A stretch of DNA of 64,000 nt from Vogesella urethralis. GTDB lineage: Bacteria; Pseudomonadota; Gammaproteobacteria; Burkholderiales; Chromobacteriaceae. Numbering within the stretch: position 1 is the first letter of the stretch; each line of letters starts with the position of its first letter. The position numbers and the translations under genes are program-made. The notes under the pieces were generated by a model, which saw only the letters and a list, made by a program, of their open reading frames with translations, made no database searches and had not been told where the DNA came from. The stretch is taken from assembly GCF_007644045.2 (NCBI RefSeq), contig NZ_VMDW02000098.1:186001-250000 (forward strand), in the 5' to 3' direction. Below are positions 34,669 to 44,621 of the stretch, piece after piece.

Positions 34669-35283
34669 TCAGGCCGCTAGCGGTTGCCGCGCTAGGCGGC
34701 GCCCCCATAACAGACCGGCCAGCATCAGCAAGGCTAGCAGGCCGTAGCTGAGCCACGGGCCCAGCGCCACATTGCGCGCCACCGGCCAGTGGAAGGCCAG
34801 CCAGCTGCGCAGCCCGCATTCACCGATCAGGCCGCCGCCCCACAGCACGGTGAGGTCGCGCCATAGCCGCGTCAGCCGTGGCGTGGGGCTAGCCAGCAGC
34901 GCTGCTGCCGGGCTGTCCGGCTGCCGTCTGGCCGCGGCCGCCACCAGCACGGCCAGCAAGGGCTTGCGCCACACCACGCTGGCCAGCATCGCCAGCCCGG
35001 TGGCGCCGCCTACCATCGACTCGCGCACCAGCAACCAGCGCGCGTCGCTGTCGCCCCACGCCGCCAGCAGCGACAGGCCGATGCCGGCCAGCACCACGAT
35101 GCTCAGCGCGTCCAGCCGGCGATAGCGGTACAGCTCCCACAGGCTCCACAGCAGCGGCGGCAGGCCGGACCACAACAGCGCGCCGCGCTCGCCCCAGGCC
35201 GGCAGGCAGGCGTCGTACACCCACCACGGCAGCAACAGGTTGGCCGCCAGGTCGGGCAGCAGCGTGCGCCAGTCAGCCCGCAT
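34669..35283 (-). CDS. Integral membrane protein of unknown function (VC0807-like)
   Basis: A 204-residue protein with about six hydrophobic helices (PDLAANLLLPWWVYDACL, LLWSLWELYRYRRLDALSIVVLAGIGLSLL, TGLAMLASVVW, LGPWLSYGLLALLMLAGLLWG). The overall pattern resembles the VC0807 group, which I cannot assign a function. It begins with an 11-bp overlap onto the isochorismatase-like gene, so the two are co-translated. Confidence 0.72.
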   Translation of the reverse strand: MRADWRTLLPDLAANLLLPWWVYDACLPAWGERGALLWSGLPPLLWSLWELYRYRRLDALSIVVLAGIGLSLLAAWGDSDARWLLVRESMVGGATGLAMLASVVWRKPLLAVLVAAAARRQPDSPAAALLASPTPRLTRLWRDLTVLWGGGLIGECGLRSWLAFHWPVARNVALGPWLSYGLLALLMLAGLLWGRRLARQPLAA

Positions 35284-35812
35284 CGGCGGCCAGCTCGTCC
35301 AGCGGCAGCACGCGGATCATGTTGCCCGGCACGTCCATATTGCCCCACAGCCAGTTCAGGTGCGCCACCAGCGCTTCGCCGCTGACGTGCGGGCGGTCCT
35401 TGCAGGTGTGGGCGTCGGCCACCACGGTGACGGCGTAGCCCATCGACGCCGCGCGGCGCACGGTGGTATCGACGCAGAAGTCGCTGGCGTAGCCGCCTAC
35501 CCACAGGTTTTCGATGCCGCGGCTATCCAGGTACTGGCGCAGGCTGGTGTCCAGAAAGCTGTCGCAGGCGGTTTTTTCGATGATCACATCGCTGTCGCGT
35601 CGCGCGAGGCCAGGGTGTAGTTGCCACGCTTCGCTGCCACGCGGCAGGTCGTCGGCGTAGTGCTGGATGAAGATCACTTCGTGCCCTTGTTGGCGGGCGT
35701 GGGCGATCAGCTGGTTGAGGCGGGCCAGCGTTTGCGGGCCGCGGGTGGCTTGCGGTGGCAGGTCGATCAGGCCGTACTGGAAATCGATGACGAGCAGGGC
35801 GGTGGCGGACAT
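35273..35812 (-). CDS. Isochorismatase-family cysteine hydrolase
   Basis: A 179-residue hydrolase with the catalytic triad Asp in VIDFQYGLID, Lys in EKTACDSFLDT and Cys in GGYASDFCVDTTVRRAASMGYAV. The cis-peptide region GGYASDFCV is standard. Such enzymes hydrolyse amides (nicotinamide, ureidoacrylate, others) or vinyl ethers. With nadV nearby, nicotinamidase-like activity was considered, but the metal-binding triad typical of PncA is not evident, so the substrate is open. Start at 35812 with GGAG upstream. Confidence 0.85.
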   Translation of the reverse strand: MSATALLVIDFQYGLIDLPPQATRGPQTLARLNQLIAHARQQGHEVIFIQHYADDLPRGSEAWQLHPGLARRDSDVIIEKTACDSFLDTSLRQYLDSRGIENLWVGGYASDFCVDTTVRRAASMGYAVTVVADAHTCKDRPHVSGEALVAHLNWLWGNMDVPGNMIRVLPLDELAADAG

Positions 35813-35859
35813 CTCGGGCTCCACAGGGGTTGGCCGCAGCGCGGCAGACGCCCGCCAGT

Positions 35860-36633
35860 TTACGGCAGCTGGCGCAGGTAGTCTGGCCAGTTGGTATTTT
35901 TGCCAGGGTAGACCAGGCCGTGGCGCAGGCTCAGGCGGGCCAGCTCGCCGCTTTCCGCCAGCCGCGACAGCGCCTGTTCGAAACGGGCCGGCTCGTCCCG
36001 GCCCTGCGTATGCAGACCGTAGCCGAAGAAGCCGCCTTGCTGGCTGATGGCCGGCAGCAAGGGCACCACATTGTTCTGGCCCAGGCGGGCCAGCACGGCG
36101 CGTGCGGTACGTTCATTGCTGGCGATCAGGTCCAGCCGGTGCCGTTGCAGCTTGGCCATGCCTTGCTCCAGCGTGTCGGCGATGTCGACATCCAGCTGCT
36201 GTTTGGCGCTTTCGTAGCCTTGCCCCAGCGTCCAGCCACGGGTAATGCCAAGACGCAGGTCGGCCAGGCTGGCAAAGTCGCCATTCCAGGCGAGCGGACG
36301 GCTATCCAGCCGGTACCAGTACAGCGTATCGACGTAGAGCGGGTAACGTGAAAACTGCAGGAAGCGGGCGCGCTCGCGGTTGCGGTACGGCCCGATCAGC
36401 ACGTCGGCCTGGCCGTACTGCACGGCCGATTGCGCGCGGGGCCACGGCAGCAGCGCAATGCTGCAATCCAGCTGTTCGCGCTGGCACACGGCGTTGATCA
36501 CGTCTACCGCCAGGCCGTAAGGGCGTGGCGAGCCGGCTTGCAGTACGCCGGGGAAGTCGGTACCGACAAAGCGCAGCGTGGCCGCCTGCAGCGGCAGGCT
36601 GAGCAGCGCCAGTAGCAGCAGCGGGCGTGTCAT
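35860..36633 (-). CDS. Periplasmic substrate-binding protein (SBP family 3)
   Basis: A 257-residue product with a signal peptide (MTRPLLLLALLSLPLQA). The fold pattern is of solute-binding family 3, as used by amino acid importers and sensor kinases (ATLRFVGTDFPGVLQAG, ADVLIGPYRNRERARF, LIASNERTARAVL). No permease or ATPase genes are adjacent, so it may be an orphan binding protein or serve a distant importer. It overlaps the dehydrogenase by 4 bp (ATGA). Confidence 0.85.
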   Translation of the reverse strand: MTRPLLLLALLSLPLQAATLRFVGTDFPGVLQAGSPRPYGLAVDVINAVCQREQLDCSIALLPWPRAQSAVQYGQADVLIGPYRNRERARFLQFSRYPLYVDTLYWYRLDSRPLAWNGDFASLADLRLGITRGWTLGQGYESAKQQLDVDIADTLEQGMAKLQRHRLDLIASNERTARAVLARLGQNNVVPLLPAISQQGGFFGYGLHTQGRDEPARFEQALSRLAESGELARLSLRHGLVYPGKNTNWPDYLRQLP

Positions 36634-37592
36634 GCGCTGGCGGCCAGCAAATGGCCGCGCTCGCCGTCCAGGTAGCGCACCACATTGTCGAAAGCCTGGC
36701 CCAGGTACTGGGCGTAGCTGCGCTGCTCGACGTAGCCCAGATGCGGCGTGCACAACACGTTCGGCAGCTGTAGCAGCGGGTGGGTGGGGTCGTATACCGG
36801 TTCTTGCTCGAACACGTCCAGCGCGGCAAAACCGGGCCGGCCGGCTTGCAGTGCGGCCAGCAGGGCGCCATCTGCCACCAGTTCGGCACGGCTGATGTTG
36901 ACGAACAGCGCGTCCGGCTTCATCCGGGCCAGGTCGTCGGCGCTGATGTTGGCCGCAGTGGTCGGTACCAGGCGCTGGTGCACGCTGACGATGTCGCAGC
37001 CGGCAAAGAAGTCGGCGCGGCTGGCGGCGGCCTGGTAGCCGAGGGCTACCGCTTCCTGGCGGGCACGCTCGCTACCCCACACCACCACCTGCATGCCAAA
37101 GGCCCGCGCAAAGCCGGCCACGCGCTGGCCGATCTTGCCAAAGCCCAGAATGCCCAGCGTGTCGCCGTGCATGGCGCGGCCAATCGTGCGTTGCCACTGC
37201 CCGGCGTACAGCCCCTGCACCGATGGCAGCAGCTGCCGCCGCGCGGCCATCATCAGCAGCCAGGCCAGCTCGGCTGGCGCGATCGGGCTGCCGCTGCCTT
37301 CCATCAGCACTACACCGGCTTGCCGGCAGGCGGCCACGTCCACGTTACGCGCCAGCTTGCCGGTTTGGCTGATCAGCTTCAGTTGCGGGTAGCGGGCGAG
37401 GAAGGCGGCGTCGATCTGCGTGCGTTCGCGGATCAGCAGCAGGCCGTCGGCCTTCGCCAGTGCAGCCGGTGCTGCCGGGTCGCGTTGCAGGTCCCCCAGC
37501 ACCGTGGTCTGGATACCCGGATGCCGGAACAAGCCGCTGCAGGCATGGCTGGCGTGCTGGTAGTCATCGGGAATCACCAATTGGAAAGGCAT
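36630..37592 (-). CDS. D-2-hydroxyacid dehydrogenase family protein
   Basis: A 320-residue NAD-dependent dehydrogenase. It has the Rossmann motif GDTLGILGFGKIGQRVAGFARAFGMQVVVWG (GxGxxG), NISRAELVADGALLAAL with the catalytic Arg nearby, the Glu in FEQEPV and the catalytic His in TPHLGYVEQRSY, as in phosphoglycerate, lactate or glyoxylate/hydroxypyruvate dehydrogenases. Substrate specificity cannot be set from sequence. The ATG at 37592 has AGGAGC, and it leads the binding-protein gene. Confidence 0.9.
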   Translation of the reverse strand: MPFQLVIPDDYQHASHACSGLFRHPGIQTTVLGDLQRDPAAPAALAKADGLLLIRERTQIDAAFLARYPQLKLISQTGKLARNVDVAACRQAGVVLMEGSGSPIAPAELAWLLMMAARRQLLPSVQGLYAGQWQRTIGRAMHGDTLGILGFGKIGQRVAGFARAFGMQVVVWGSERARQEAVALGYQAAASRADFFAGCDIVSVHQRLVPTTAANISADDLARMKPDALFVNISRAELVADGALLAALQAGRPGFAALDVFEQEPVYDPTHPLLQLPNVLCTPHLGYVEQRSYAQYLGQAFDNVVRYLDGERGHLLAASA

Positions 37593-37762
37593 GGCATGCT
37601 CCTGACATCGATAAGCCGATTGTGGCATAAGCTCCGCAAGATTCTATAGTGCCATTACGCAAATTAATGCGGTCATGTGTAAGTTTTGCTTATCAAGATC
37701 AGCATTTTTTACGATTGTCCGACAAGCATTGTTATGCTGCTAAACCCGTACCTGCAGGATGG

Positions 37763-38548
37763 ATGATGGTTCAGCTTACTACCCAGCAAGCTTTCGAGCG
37801 TTTGCTGTTCCGCGATGCCGACGGCCGCTATTGCGCCCGTTTCGCCGATTACCGTCTGCAGAGTGTGTTCCAGCCTTTGTTTTACCGTAGTGGCAGCATT
37901 TTTGGCTACGAGGCGCTGTTGCGTGTCTACGACCAGCAGGGTCGTGCCTTGCGACCGGATCTTTTTTTCCATAGCCTGGATACCGACGACCAGATCGACG
38001 CCGACCGGCTGTCGCGGGTGTTGCACTTCCGCAATTTTGCCCAGGCGCGGGTAGCGGGCTGTCTGAACCTGAACCTCATTCCCAACACGCTGCTGCACGA
38101 CAAGGGCTACGGCAACAATTTCGAGCTGATGACTCGCCGTTGTGGCGAGCTGGGGCTGGAAACGTCACAGGTGATTCTGGAAGTACTGGAATACGAAATC
38201 GAGCAAAGCCCGTTGCAACTGGCCGGCAGCCTGCGCGAGGCCAAGTCGGCCGGTTTCGGCGTGGCACTGGACGATTTCGGCGCGGTGTCGTCCAGCCAGG
38301 GGCGGGTGAAAGCGCTGTGCCCTGACATCATCAAGATCGACCGCAGCCTGTTGCTGGATTACATGCAGGGCGATAGCGGGCGCCTGCAGCGGGTGTTGGA
38401 GCAGGGCTGGCAGATCGGTAGCCGCATGCTGATCGAGGGGGTCGAGACCGCCGAGCAGCTGGCGGCGATGCAGGGCCTGGGGCTGGAGCTGTACCAGGGT
38501 TTTCATCTGGGCATGCCGGCCGAGTTGCGCGTGGAGGAGCTGGTGTAG
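37763..38548 (+). CDS. EAL-domain c-di-GMP phosphodiesterase
   Basis: A 261-residue lone EAL domain without membrane or sensor part, so probably cytoplasmic. Key elements are EALLR (in GYEALLR), NLNLIPN, LEVLEYEIE, DDFG, IKIDRS and IEGVETAEQ, with QGFHLGMP at the end. The loop-6 region DDFGAVSSSQGRVKALCPD departs from the usual DDFGTGYSSL, which may lower activity. The ATG pair at 37763/37766 is the likely start. The leader is AT-rich. It ends in a perfect terminator. Confidence 0.85.
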   Translation: MMVQLTTQQAFERLLFRDADGRYCARFADYRLQSVFQPLFYRSGSIFGYEALLRVYDQQGRALRPDLFFHSLDTDDQIDADRLSRVLHFRNFAQARVAGCLNLNLIPNTLLHDKGYGNNFELMTRRCGELGLETSQVILEVLEYEIEQSPLQLAGSLREAKSAGFGVALDDFGAVSSSQGRVKALCPDIIKIDRSLLLDYMQGDSGRLQRVLEQGWQIGSRMLIEGVETAEQLAAMQGLGLELYQGFHLGMPAELRVEELV

Positions 38549-38575
38549 CACCAACGTTGCGCCGCGCCGGTTGAC

Positions 38576-38617
38576 CATGAAAAAAGCCTGCAGCATGTGC
38601 TGCAGGCTTTTTTCATG
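38576..38617. terminator. Long perfect inverted repeat, bidirectional terminator
   Basis: A 42-bp palindrome. Arms start CATGAAAAAAGCCTGCAGCA and mirror with TGCTGCAGGC, then a T-run and CATG. It sits between the convergent EAL and GyrI-like genes. Confidence 0.93.
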
Positions 38618-38633
38618 ACTTGGGCTGTCGGGC

Positions 38634-39104
38634 TTAGCCTTCGTCGCTGTCGTCGGCACTCACCGGGATATACAGCTCGACCACGCTGTCGGCGTGCTCC
38701 GGCCCCAGGAAGCGGGCGTCCATGTATTCGAACTCGATGCCGGCCACGGCGGCCAGGCCTGCTTCCGGCAGCCATTCGGTGTAGGCGGCGCGGAAGGTGT
38801 CCGGCAGGCCGCGTACCGGGCCACGGTGTTCGACGATGGCGTAGTCTTGCTCGGGCACGTCCAGCGCGACCATACCGTCCGGCACCGGGGTATCGGCCGC
38901 CACGGCCACCGCAGCGATGTAGCGGAACTGGCCGTCGGCCTGCGCTTGGCAAATGCCGTAGCTGGCGTCGCTTAGCGGCTGCGCTTCGGCTATGCGCGGT
39001 ACGAAGCGCTGCCACAGTTCGGGAATGGTGCCGTCAGCCGGGCTGGTCCAGGCCATGCCGATAACGCGGAAGGCGGGGTGGGTGACGAGGGTAGGGGTTT
39101 GCAT
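38634..39104 (-). CDS. GyrI-like effector-binding domain protein
   Basis: A 156-residue single GyrI/AraC-effector-type domain. Visible features are FRVIGMAWTSPADGTIPELWQRFVPRI, a strand with IVEHRGPVRGLPDTFRAAYTEWLPEAG, and the final FEYMDARF...VELYIPV strand. It has no DNA-binding domain. Such proteins bind hydrophobic ligands or nucleotides, or inhibit gyrase; the ligand is unknown. The upstream gap contains an exact 12-mer at 39126 and a structured non-coding stretch. Confidence 0.82.
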   Translation of the reverse strand: MQTPTLVTHPAFRVIGMAWTSPADGTIPELWQRFVPRIAEAQPLSDASYGICQAQADGQFRYIAAVAVAADTPVPDGMVALDVPEQDYAIVEHRGPVRGLPDTFRAAYTEWLPEAGLAAVAGIEFEYMDARFLGPEHADSVVELYIPVSADDSDEG

Positions 39105-39125
39105 GGCGGGCTCCGCTGGCGGGTA

Positions 39126-39137
39126 AGGTTGGCCGCA
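39126..39137 (+). repeat. Dispersed 12-mer, exact copy
   Basis: Intergenic, 22 bp before the GyrI-like gene start codon (the gene runs leftward), with AAGGTTGGCCGCAGC context. Confidence 0.9.
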
Positions 39138-39271
39138 GCATAGCAAAAAAGCGGCGTGCCGGCCTAACGCCACGCTCTAGCGGTTTTCTGATGTTTTGTC
39201 ATCGCCTGCACCAGGCAGCGGTGTCCGCTGTGCGGACGATATTCAAGATGCCGGTTCCGCCCGGCAGACGG

Positions 39272-39301
39272 GCAAAGGGGGCGAGTCGTCGCCCCCTTTG
39301 C
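39272..39301. ncRNA. Possible structured RNA hairpin (13-bp stem)
   Basis: Arms GCAAAGGGGGCGA and TCGCCCCCTTTGC with loop GTCG form a perfect GC-rich stem inside the gene-free 39.1-39.57 kb region. No T-run follows, so a simple terminator is unlikely. Family not recognised. Confidence 0.4.
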
Positions 39302-39571
39302 AATCCCCGCCGACCCGGGGCTGCTCGAAACCCCGTGCAAAAAGGCACGCCCCAGGCGCCGCCGAACTCGCCCCTCGCTAACGGCTCAGGGCTCAAACAA
39401 ATCGGCGTCTTAAAACCTGGGGCGTACCGTTTTGCCCGGCTCGCGCCAACGGGATAGGGCGCTTCGTCTACACGCTATCTGGCGGAAAAAAGTACCGGTT
39501 GTTTAACTGACGGCATTGGCGTGCCGGCCTGGAAAGCACCGGCACGCCGCTTTGCGGCCAACGTGGCTGGC

Positions 39572-42500
39572 TTACAGCAGCACGCGCTCCACACCGCCGT
39601 TACGGGCGTTGTCGACGTACTCTTTCATCCAGTTGTCGCCCAGGATGTGCTTGGCCATCTCCACCACGATGTAGTCGGCCTGGGTGCCGGTGTCGTCGCT
39701 GTAGCGGCTCAGACCCTGCAGGCAGGACGGGCAGGAGGTGAGGATTTTCACCGGCTTGTCGCTGGCGCCGACCTTGGCCAGGTCCTTGTTGATTTCCTCT
39801 TCCTTGCGGAAGCGCACCTGGGTGGCAATGTCGGGGCGGCTGGCGGCAAAGGTGCCGGATTCGCCGCAGCAACGGTCGTTCTGCACCACGCCGCCGCCCA
39901 TCAGCTCGTTGACTACCTTGATCGGCTGGTAGGCCTTCATCGGGGTGTGGCAGGGGTCGTGGTACATGTACTTCTGACCGCCGATGCCGTCCAGCTTCAG
40001 GCCTTTTTCCATCAGGTATTCGTGGATGTCGATGATGCGGCAGCCAGGGAAGATCTCTTCGAAGCGGTAGTTGGCCAGCTGGTCGTAGCAGGTGCCGCAG
40101 CTGACTACCACGGTCTTGATGTCGAGGTAGTTCAGCGTGTTGGCCATGCGGTGGAACAGCACGCGGTTCTCGGTGGTGATCTCGTCGCCCTTGTCCTTGT
40201 AGCCGGCGCTGGTTTGCGGGTAGCCGCAGCACAGGTAGCCCGGCGGCAGCACGGTCTGGGTGCCCACGTGCCACAGCATGGCCTGGGTGGCCAGGCCCAC
40301 CTGGCTGAACAGGCGCTCCGAGCCGCAGCCGGGGAAGTAGAACACCGCTTCGGCGTCTTCGCTGACCTTCGGATTGCGGATCACCGGAATCACGTTAGCG
40401 TCTTCCACGTCCAGCAGCGCACGCGCGGTTTTCTTCGGCAGGCCGCCCGGCATCGGCTTGTTGATGAAGTGGATGACCTGCGCCTTGACCTCGGGTTTGC
40501 CGATGGTGGCCGGCGGTTGCGCGGTCTGGCTGCCGGTGAGGCCCAGCTTCTTGCCGAGGCTGTTGCCCAGGCGCTGCAGCTTGTAGGCGCCGCCCACCAG
40601 GCCGGCGCGGATGCCTTTGATGGTGGCCGGGTCTTTGGCGGTAAGGAAGGCCATGCCCAGCGCGGTGCCGGGGTTGAACTTCTTGTTGCCGGTCTTGCGC
40701 AGGAAGTTGCGCATGGCGACCGACACGTCGCCGAAGTCGATCTTCACCGGGCACGGCTTCACGCAGCGGTGGCACACGGTGCAGTGGTCGGCCACGTCGG
40801 ACAGCTCTTCAAAGTGCTTGAGGCTGACGCCGCGGCGGGTTTGTTCTTCGTACAGGAAGGCTTCGGTCAGCAGGCCCACGCCCAGGATCTTGTTGCGCGG
40901 GCTGTACAGCAGGTTGGCGCGCGGCACGTGGGTGGAGCACACCGGTTTGCATTTGCCGCAACGCAGGCAGTCTTTCACCATATCCGAAATCTGGCCGATG
41001 TCGGATTGCTCCAGGATCAGCGATTCGGCGCCCAGCAGCGAGAACGACGGTGTGTAGGCCATGCTGAGGTCGGCGCCCGGCAGCAGCTTGCCCTTGTTGA
41101 AGTGGCCGTTGGGGTCGACGCGGGCCTTGTAGTCGCGGAACGGCTGGATTTCTTCTTCGGTCAGGAATTCCAGCTTGGTAATGCCGATACCGTGCTCGCC
41201 GGAGATGACGCCGTTCAGGCTGCGCGCCAGTTTCATGATGCGCTCCACCGCACGGTGCGCGGTTTGCAGCATCTCGTAGTCGTCGGAGTTCACCGGCAGG
41301 TTGGTGTGCACGTTACCGTCGCCGGCGTGCATGTGCAGCGCCACGAAGGCACGGCCGCGCAGCACTTTTTGCTGGATCAGGTGGATGGCTTCGGTGATGG
41401 TGCTGTCGGCCTTGCCGGCAAACAGCGCCAGCAGCTCGCCTTGCAGCTCGCGCTTCCAGCTCACGCGCAGGCGGAAGTCGCGCATGGCGATGAACACGCT
41501 GGCGGCCGGGTCGGCGCCGTCGTCTTCCAGCACCGCTTGCGGCCAACCTGCGGTGTAGTCGGCCAGCGGGCTGTCCAGATTATCCAGCAGCCACTGCCAG
41601 CGGGTACGCACGGCGCCAATCAGCTCCAGCGCGGTTTCGCGGCGGTCGCCGATCAGCTCGTCGGCGGAAACGGTACCGCCTTCGGTATCCACCGGCAGGC
41701 GGCCGTGGAAGAACTCGGTCAGCTGGTCCAGCAGCTTGATCTTGCTGGCAATCGACAGCTCGATGTTGATGCGTTCGATGCCGTCGCTGTAATCGCCCAG
41801 GCGGTCCAGCGGAATCACCACGTCTTCGTTGATCTTGAAAGCGTTGGTGTGGCGGGCGATGGCGGCGGTGCGGCTGCGGTCCAGCCAGAATTTCTTGCGC
41901 GCTTCCGGGGTCACGGCGATAAAGCCCTCGCCACGGCGGGCGTTGGCGTAACGCACCACCTGGCTGGCGGCTTCGGCCACCGCGTTTTCATCGTCGGACA
42001 CGATGTCGGCGATCAGCACCATCTTCGGCCGGCCACGGCCCTTGGCCTTGGTGGCGTAGCCCACGGCACGAACGTAGCGCCAGTCCAGGTGCTCCAGGCC
42101 GGCCAGCTGCACGCCGGCCACCAGGCCGGCGCCGCCCGGCTTGAAGTAATCGGTGATTTCCACAATCGCCGGCGTGGCTTCGGCCACGGTGCCGAAGAAT
42201 TCCAGACAGACGGTGCGGATGTGCGCCGGCATGCGGTGCAGCACAAAGCGCGCGCTGGTGATGATGCCGTCGGTGCCTTCCTTCTGTACGCCAGGCAGGC
42301 CGGCCAGGAATTTGTCGGTGACGTCCTTGCCCAGGCCCACTTTACGGAACGATTTGCCCGGGATCACCAGCTCTTCGCTGCTGATGACGGTCTTGCCGTC
42401 GTCCTGCAGGCGGGTGACGCGGAAGGTGGCGGTGTCCACGTCGTGGATCTTGCCGTAGTTGTGGCCGATGCGTTCGACAAACATCCAGTTGCCGTCGGCG

Positions 42501-43417
42501 TCTACCATCTTCCAGCTGGCCAGGTTGTCCAGCGTGGTCCCCCACAGCACGGCCTTCTTGCCGCCGGCGTTCATCGCGATGTTACCGCCGATACAGGACG
42601 CTTCAGCCGAGGTCGGATCCACGGCAAACACCAGGCCGGCCGCGCCGGCGGCTTCGGCCACGCGCGCGGTCACCACGCCGGCGCCGCACTGGATGGTGGC
42701 ACGCTTGCCGTCCAGGCCGGGCAGCTCGACAAATTCCACGCCCAGGTGGCGGTCCAGTTTTTCGGTGTTGATCACGGCGCTGCGGCGGTCCAGCGGCACG
42801 GCGCCGCCGGTGTAGCCGGTACCACCGCCACGCGGGATGATGGTGAGTTTCAGCTCGATACAGGCTTTTACCAGCGGGGCGATCTCGGCCTCGGTATCCG
42901 GGCACAGCACCACGAACGGGTACTCTACGCGCCAGTCGGTGGCGTCGGTCACGTGCGAGACGCGGGCCAGACCGTCGAACAGGATGTTGTCGCGGCGGGT
43001 GATCTTGCCCAGGCGCTTCAGGATGGCGGCGCGCAGTTCGCGGGTTTCGCCAAACTGCTGCTCGAAGCTGTCTACCGCGGCGTAGGCGGCGGCGATCATG
43101 CGGCCAACCTTTTCGTTACCGTCGCGGCGTTTTTCCACTTCGCCCAGGCGGTGGCGCAGTGCGCCCACCAGCGCGGTGAGGCGCTGCGGGTTGTCCAGCA
43201 GGTCGTCTACCAGGTAGGGGTTGCGGTCCACCACCCAGATGTCACCCAGTACCTCGAAAAGCATACGGGCAGAGCGGCCTGTTTTCCGCTCTGCCCGCAG
43301 TTCTTCAAGCAGTTGCCACATGGGTTCGCCCAATAGGCGGATGATGATCTCGCGATCCGAATACGAGGTGTAGTTGTACGGAATTTCCCGCACACGCTGC
43401 TGGGTGGTGGTGCTCAT
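39572..43417 (-). CDS. FAD/Fe-S oxidoreductase with N-terminal DUF3683 (D-lactate/glycolate dehydrogenase-like)
   Basis: A 1281-residue fusion. Residues ~1-130 are a betaproteobacterial extension (DUF3683-like). Next comes an FAD-binding domain of the GlcD/Dld type ([40 protein letters not shown]) and its FAD-linked C-terminal half ([23 protein letters not shown]). Two 4Fe-4S motifs follow ([24 protein letters not shown]), then two CCG domains ([38 protein letters not shown]). It combines GlcD and GlcF functions in one chain. The 2-hydroxyacid substrate is inferred from the family. Ribosome site AGGGAC. Confidence 0.9.
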   Translation of the reverse strand: MSTTTQQRVREIPYNYTSYSDREIIIRLLGEPMWQLLEELRAERKTGRSARMLFEVLGDIWVVDRNPYLVDDLLDNPQRLTALVGALRHRLGEVEKRRDGNEKVGRMIAAAYAAVDSFEQQFGETRELRAAILKRLGKITRRDNILFDGLARVSHVTDATDWRVEYPFVVLCPDTEAEIAPLVKACIELKLTIIPRGGGTGYTGGAVPLDRRSAVINTEKLDRHLGVEFVELPGLDGKRATIQCGAGVVTARVAEAAGAAGLVFAVDPTSAEASCIGGNIAMNAGGKKAVLWGTTLDNLASWKMVDADGNWMFVERIGHNYGKIHDVDTATFRVTRLQDDGKTVISSEELVIPGKSFRKVGLGKDVTDKFLAGLPGVQKEGTDGIITSARFVLHRMPAHIRTVCLEFFGTVAEATPAIVEITDYFKPGGAGLVAGVQLAGLEHLDWRYVRAVGYATKAKGRGRPKMVLIADIVSDDENAVAEAASQVVRYANARRGEGFIAVTPEARKKFWLDRSRTAAIARHTNAFKINEDVVIPLDRLGDYSDGIERINIELSIASKIKLLDQLTEFFHGRLPVDTEGGTVSADELIGDRRETALELIGAVRTRWQWLLDNLDSPLADYTAGWPQAVLEDDGADPAASVFIAMRDFRLRVSWKRELQGELLALFAGKADSTITEAIHLIQQKVLRGRAFVALHMHAGDGNVHTNLPVNSDDYEMLQTAHRAVERIMKLARSLNGVISGEHGIGITKLEFLTEEEIQPFRDYKARVDPNGHFNKGKLLPGADLSMAYTPSFSLLGAESLILEQSDIGQISDMVKDCLRCGKCKPVCSTHVPRANLLYSPRNKILGVGLLTEAFLYEEQTRRGVSLKHFEELSDVADHCTVCHRCVKPCPVKIDFGDVSVAMRNFLRKTGNKKFNPGTALGMAFLTAKDPATIKGIRAGLVGGAYKLQRLGNSLGKKLGLTGSQTAQPPATIGKPEVKAQVIHFINKPMPGGLPKKTARALLDVEDANVIPVIRNPKVSEDAEAVFYFPGCGSERLFSQVGLATQAMLWHVGTQTVLPPGYLCCGYPQTSAGYKDKGDEITTENRVLFHRMANTLNYLDIKTVVVSCGTCYDQLANYRFEEIFPGCRIIDIHEYLMEKGLKLDGIGGQKYMYHDPCHTPMKAYQPIKVVNELMGGGVVQNDRCCGESGTFAASRPDIATQVRFRKEEEINKDLAKVGASDKPVKILTSCPSCLQGLSRYSDDTGTQADYIVVEMAKHILGDNWMKEYVDNARNGGVERVLL
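41538..41549 (-). repeat. Dispersed 12-mer, exact copy (minus strand)
   Basis: Inside the large oxidoreductase gene, read GCA GGT TGG CCG CAA (Ala-Gly-Trp-Pro-Gln). Confidence 0.88.
43099..43110 (-). repeat. Dispersed 12-mer, exact copy (minus strand)
   Basis: Second copy in the large oxidoreductase gene, read AAG GTT GGC CGC ATG (Lys-Val-Gly-Arg-Met), a third frame. Confidence 0.88.
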
Positions 43418-43625
43418 ATGTCCCTGAACTTCGGCAAGTTTTGGATAATTCCCGAAATAGTAGCCGAAATGTTGCGGCGCGAAAAATGCCGCGAACGTCA
43501 GGGTTATTCCGCGATTGTCGATTGGATACTATTTATCGAAAGGCGGCGCAAGAATGTAGCGCCGCAATTACATAACGGGGCAATTTGTGCTGCATTGGCA
43601 GATGGGTGGCGCGAATCGTGCCGGC

Positions 43626-44609
43626 TTAGCCGTGCTGCCATGCCAGTTGGCTAGCCAGCTGGCAAGCCTCAAACAGGCTGCCGGGGTCGGCACGGCCACT
43701 GCCTGCCAGGTCCAGCGCCGTGCCGTGGTCCACCGAGGTGCGGATGATGGGTAGCCCCAGCGTGATGTTGATGCCGGCGCCAAAGCTGGCGTGCTTCAGC
43801 ACCGGCAGCCCCTGGTCGTGGTACATCGCCAGCACGGCGTCGGCCGTGGCCAGCTTGTCGGGGTTGAACAGCGTGTCGGCCGGCAAAGGGCCGATCAGTT
43901 GCATGCCGTCGGCGCGCAGTTCGTCCAGCACCGGGGTGATGACGTCGATTTCCTCGCGTCCCATATGGCCACCTTCGCCGGCGTGCGGGTTCAGCCCGGC
44001 CACCAGGATACGCGGCGCGGCGAGGCCGAATTTGCCTACCAGGTCGGCGTGCAGGATGCCGATGACTTCGCGCAGGCTGTCGCGGGTGATGGCGTCGGCC
44101 ACCTCGCGCAGCGGCAGGTGGGTGGTGGCCAGCGCCACGCGCATGCCGGCGCCAGCCAGCATCATCACCACGCGCGGGGTGGCGGTGCGCTCGGCCAGGT
44201 ATTCGGTATGGCCGCTGAAGGCGACGCCGGCGTCGTTGATGACGCCCTTGTGCACCGGCGCGGTCACCATGGCGGCAAACTCGCCGCGCACGCAGCCGTT
44301 GATGGCGGTGTCCAGCGTGGCCAGCACGTAGCGACCGTTGGCCGCGTCCAGATGGCCGGCTACCGCCGGCACCGCCAGCGGCACGTGCAGCACTTCCAGT
44401 CCGTTGCCGGGCGCCGGCGCGTGTGGTTGGTAGTCGTGCAGCGTCACGTCCAGCCCCAGTTGGGCGGCGCGGGTGTGCAGCAGCGTCTTGTCGGCCACGA
44501 TCACCAGCCGCGCCGGCAGTGCCAGCTCGGTCAGGCGCAGCACAAGGTCGGGGCCGATGCCGGCGGGTTCGCCGGCGGTAATGGCAAGCACGGGGCGGGG
44601 GTGGCTCAT
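43626..44609 (-). CDS. pdxA: 4-Hydroxythreonine-4-phosphate dehydrogenase
   Basis: Vitamin B6 synthesis enzyme, 327 residues. It shows [17 protein letters not shown], the [25 protein letters not shown] block (metal His), [15 protein letters not shown] and [36 protein letters not shown], all highly conserved in PdxA. The ATG at 44609 is preceded by GGAGCCCGCC. It is third in lptD-surA-pdxA, an order conserved in proteobacteria; rsmA, often next, is absent. A terminator hairpin sits in its leader. Confidence 0.96.
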   Translation of the reverse strand: MSHPRPVLAITAGEPAGIGPDLVLRLTELALPARLVIVADKTLLHTRAAQLGLDVTLHDYQPHAPAPGNGLEVLHVPLAVPAVAGHLDAANGRYVLATLDTAINGCVRGEFAAMVTAPVHKGVINDAGVAFSGHTEYLAERTATPRVVMMLAGAGMRVALATTHLPLREVADAITRDSLREVIGILHADLVGKFGLAAPRILVAGLNPHAGEGGHMGREEIDVITPVLDELRADGMQLIGPLPADTLFNPDKLATADAVLAMYHDQGLPVLKHASFGAGINITLGLPIIRTSVDHGTALDLAGSGRADPGSLFEACQLASQLAWQHG

Positions 44610-44621
44610 GGCGGGCTCCGT

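Larger units (their letters stand above)
39105..39571. other. 467-bp gene-free region with strong secondary structure
   Basis: No convincing gene lies here; a few short overlapping open frames give low-complexity peptides. It contains a perfect 13-bp stem (39272-39301, loop GTCG), a long-range pairing of 39345-39356 with 39416-39427 (11 of 12 bases), a hairpin CGTGC/GCACG near 39335-39349, and a perfect GGCGTGCCGG/CCGGCACGCC hairpin (39518-39548) just after the oxidoreductase stop. An RNA element or mobile remnant is possible. Confidence 0.55.

Noticed and set aside
39191-39457. 88-residue open frame in the structured gene-free region
   Set aside because: Low-complexity translation, overlapping frames and strong RNA structure argue against coding.
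43418-43654. 78-residue open frame on + strand between the oxidoreductase and pdxA
   Set aside because: It starts at the base adjacent to the divergent start codon, overlaps the pdxA 3' end, and has no family features. I treat the gap as promoter DNA.
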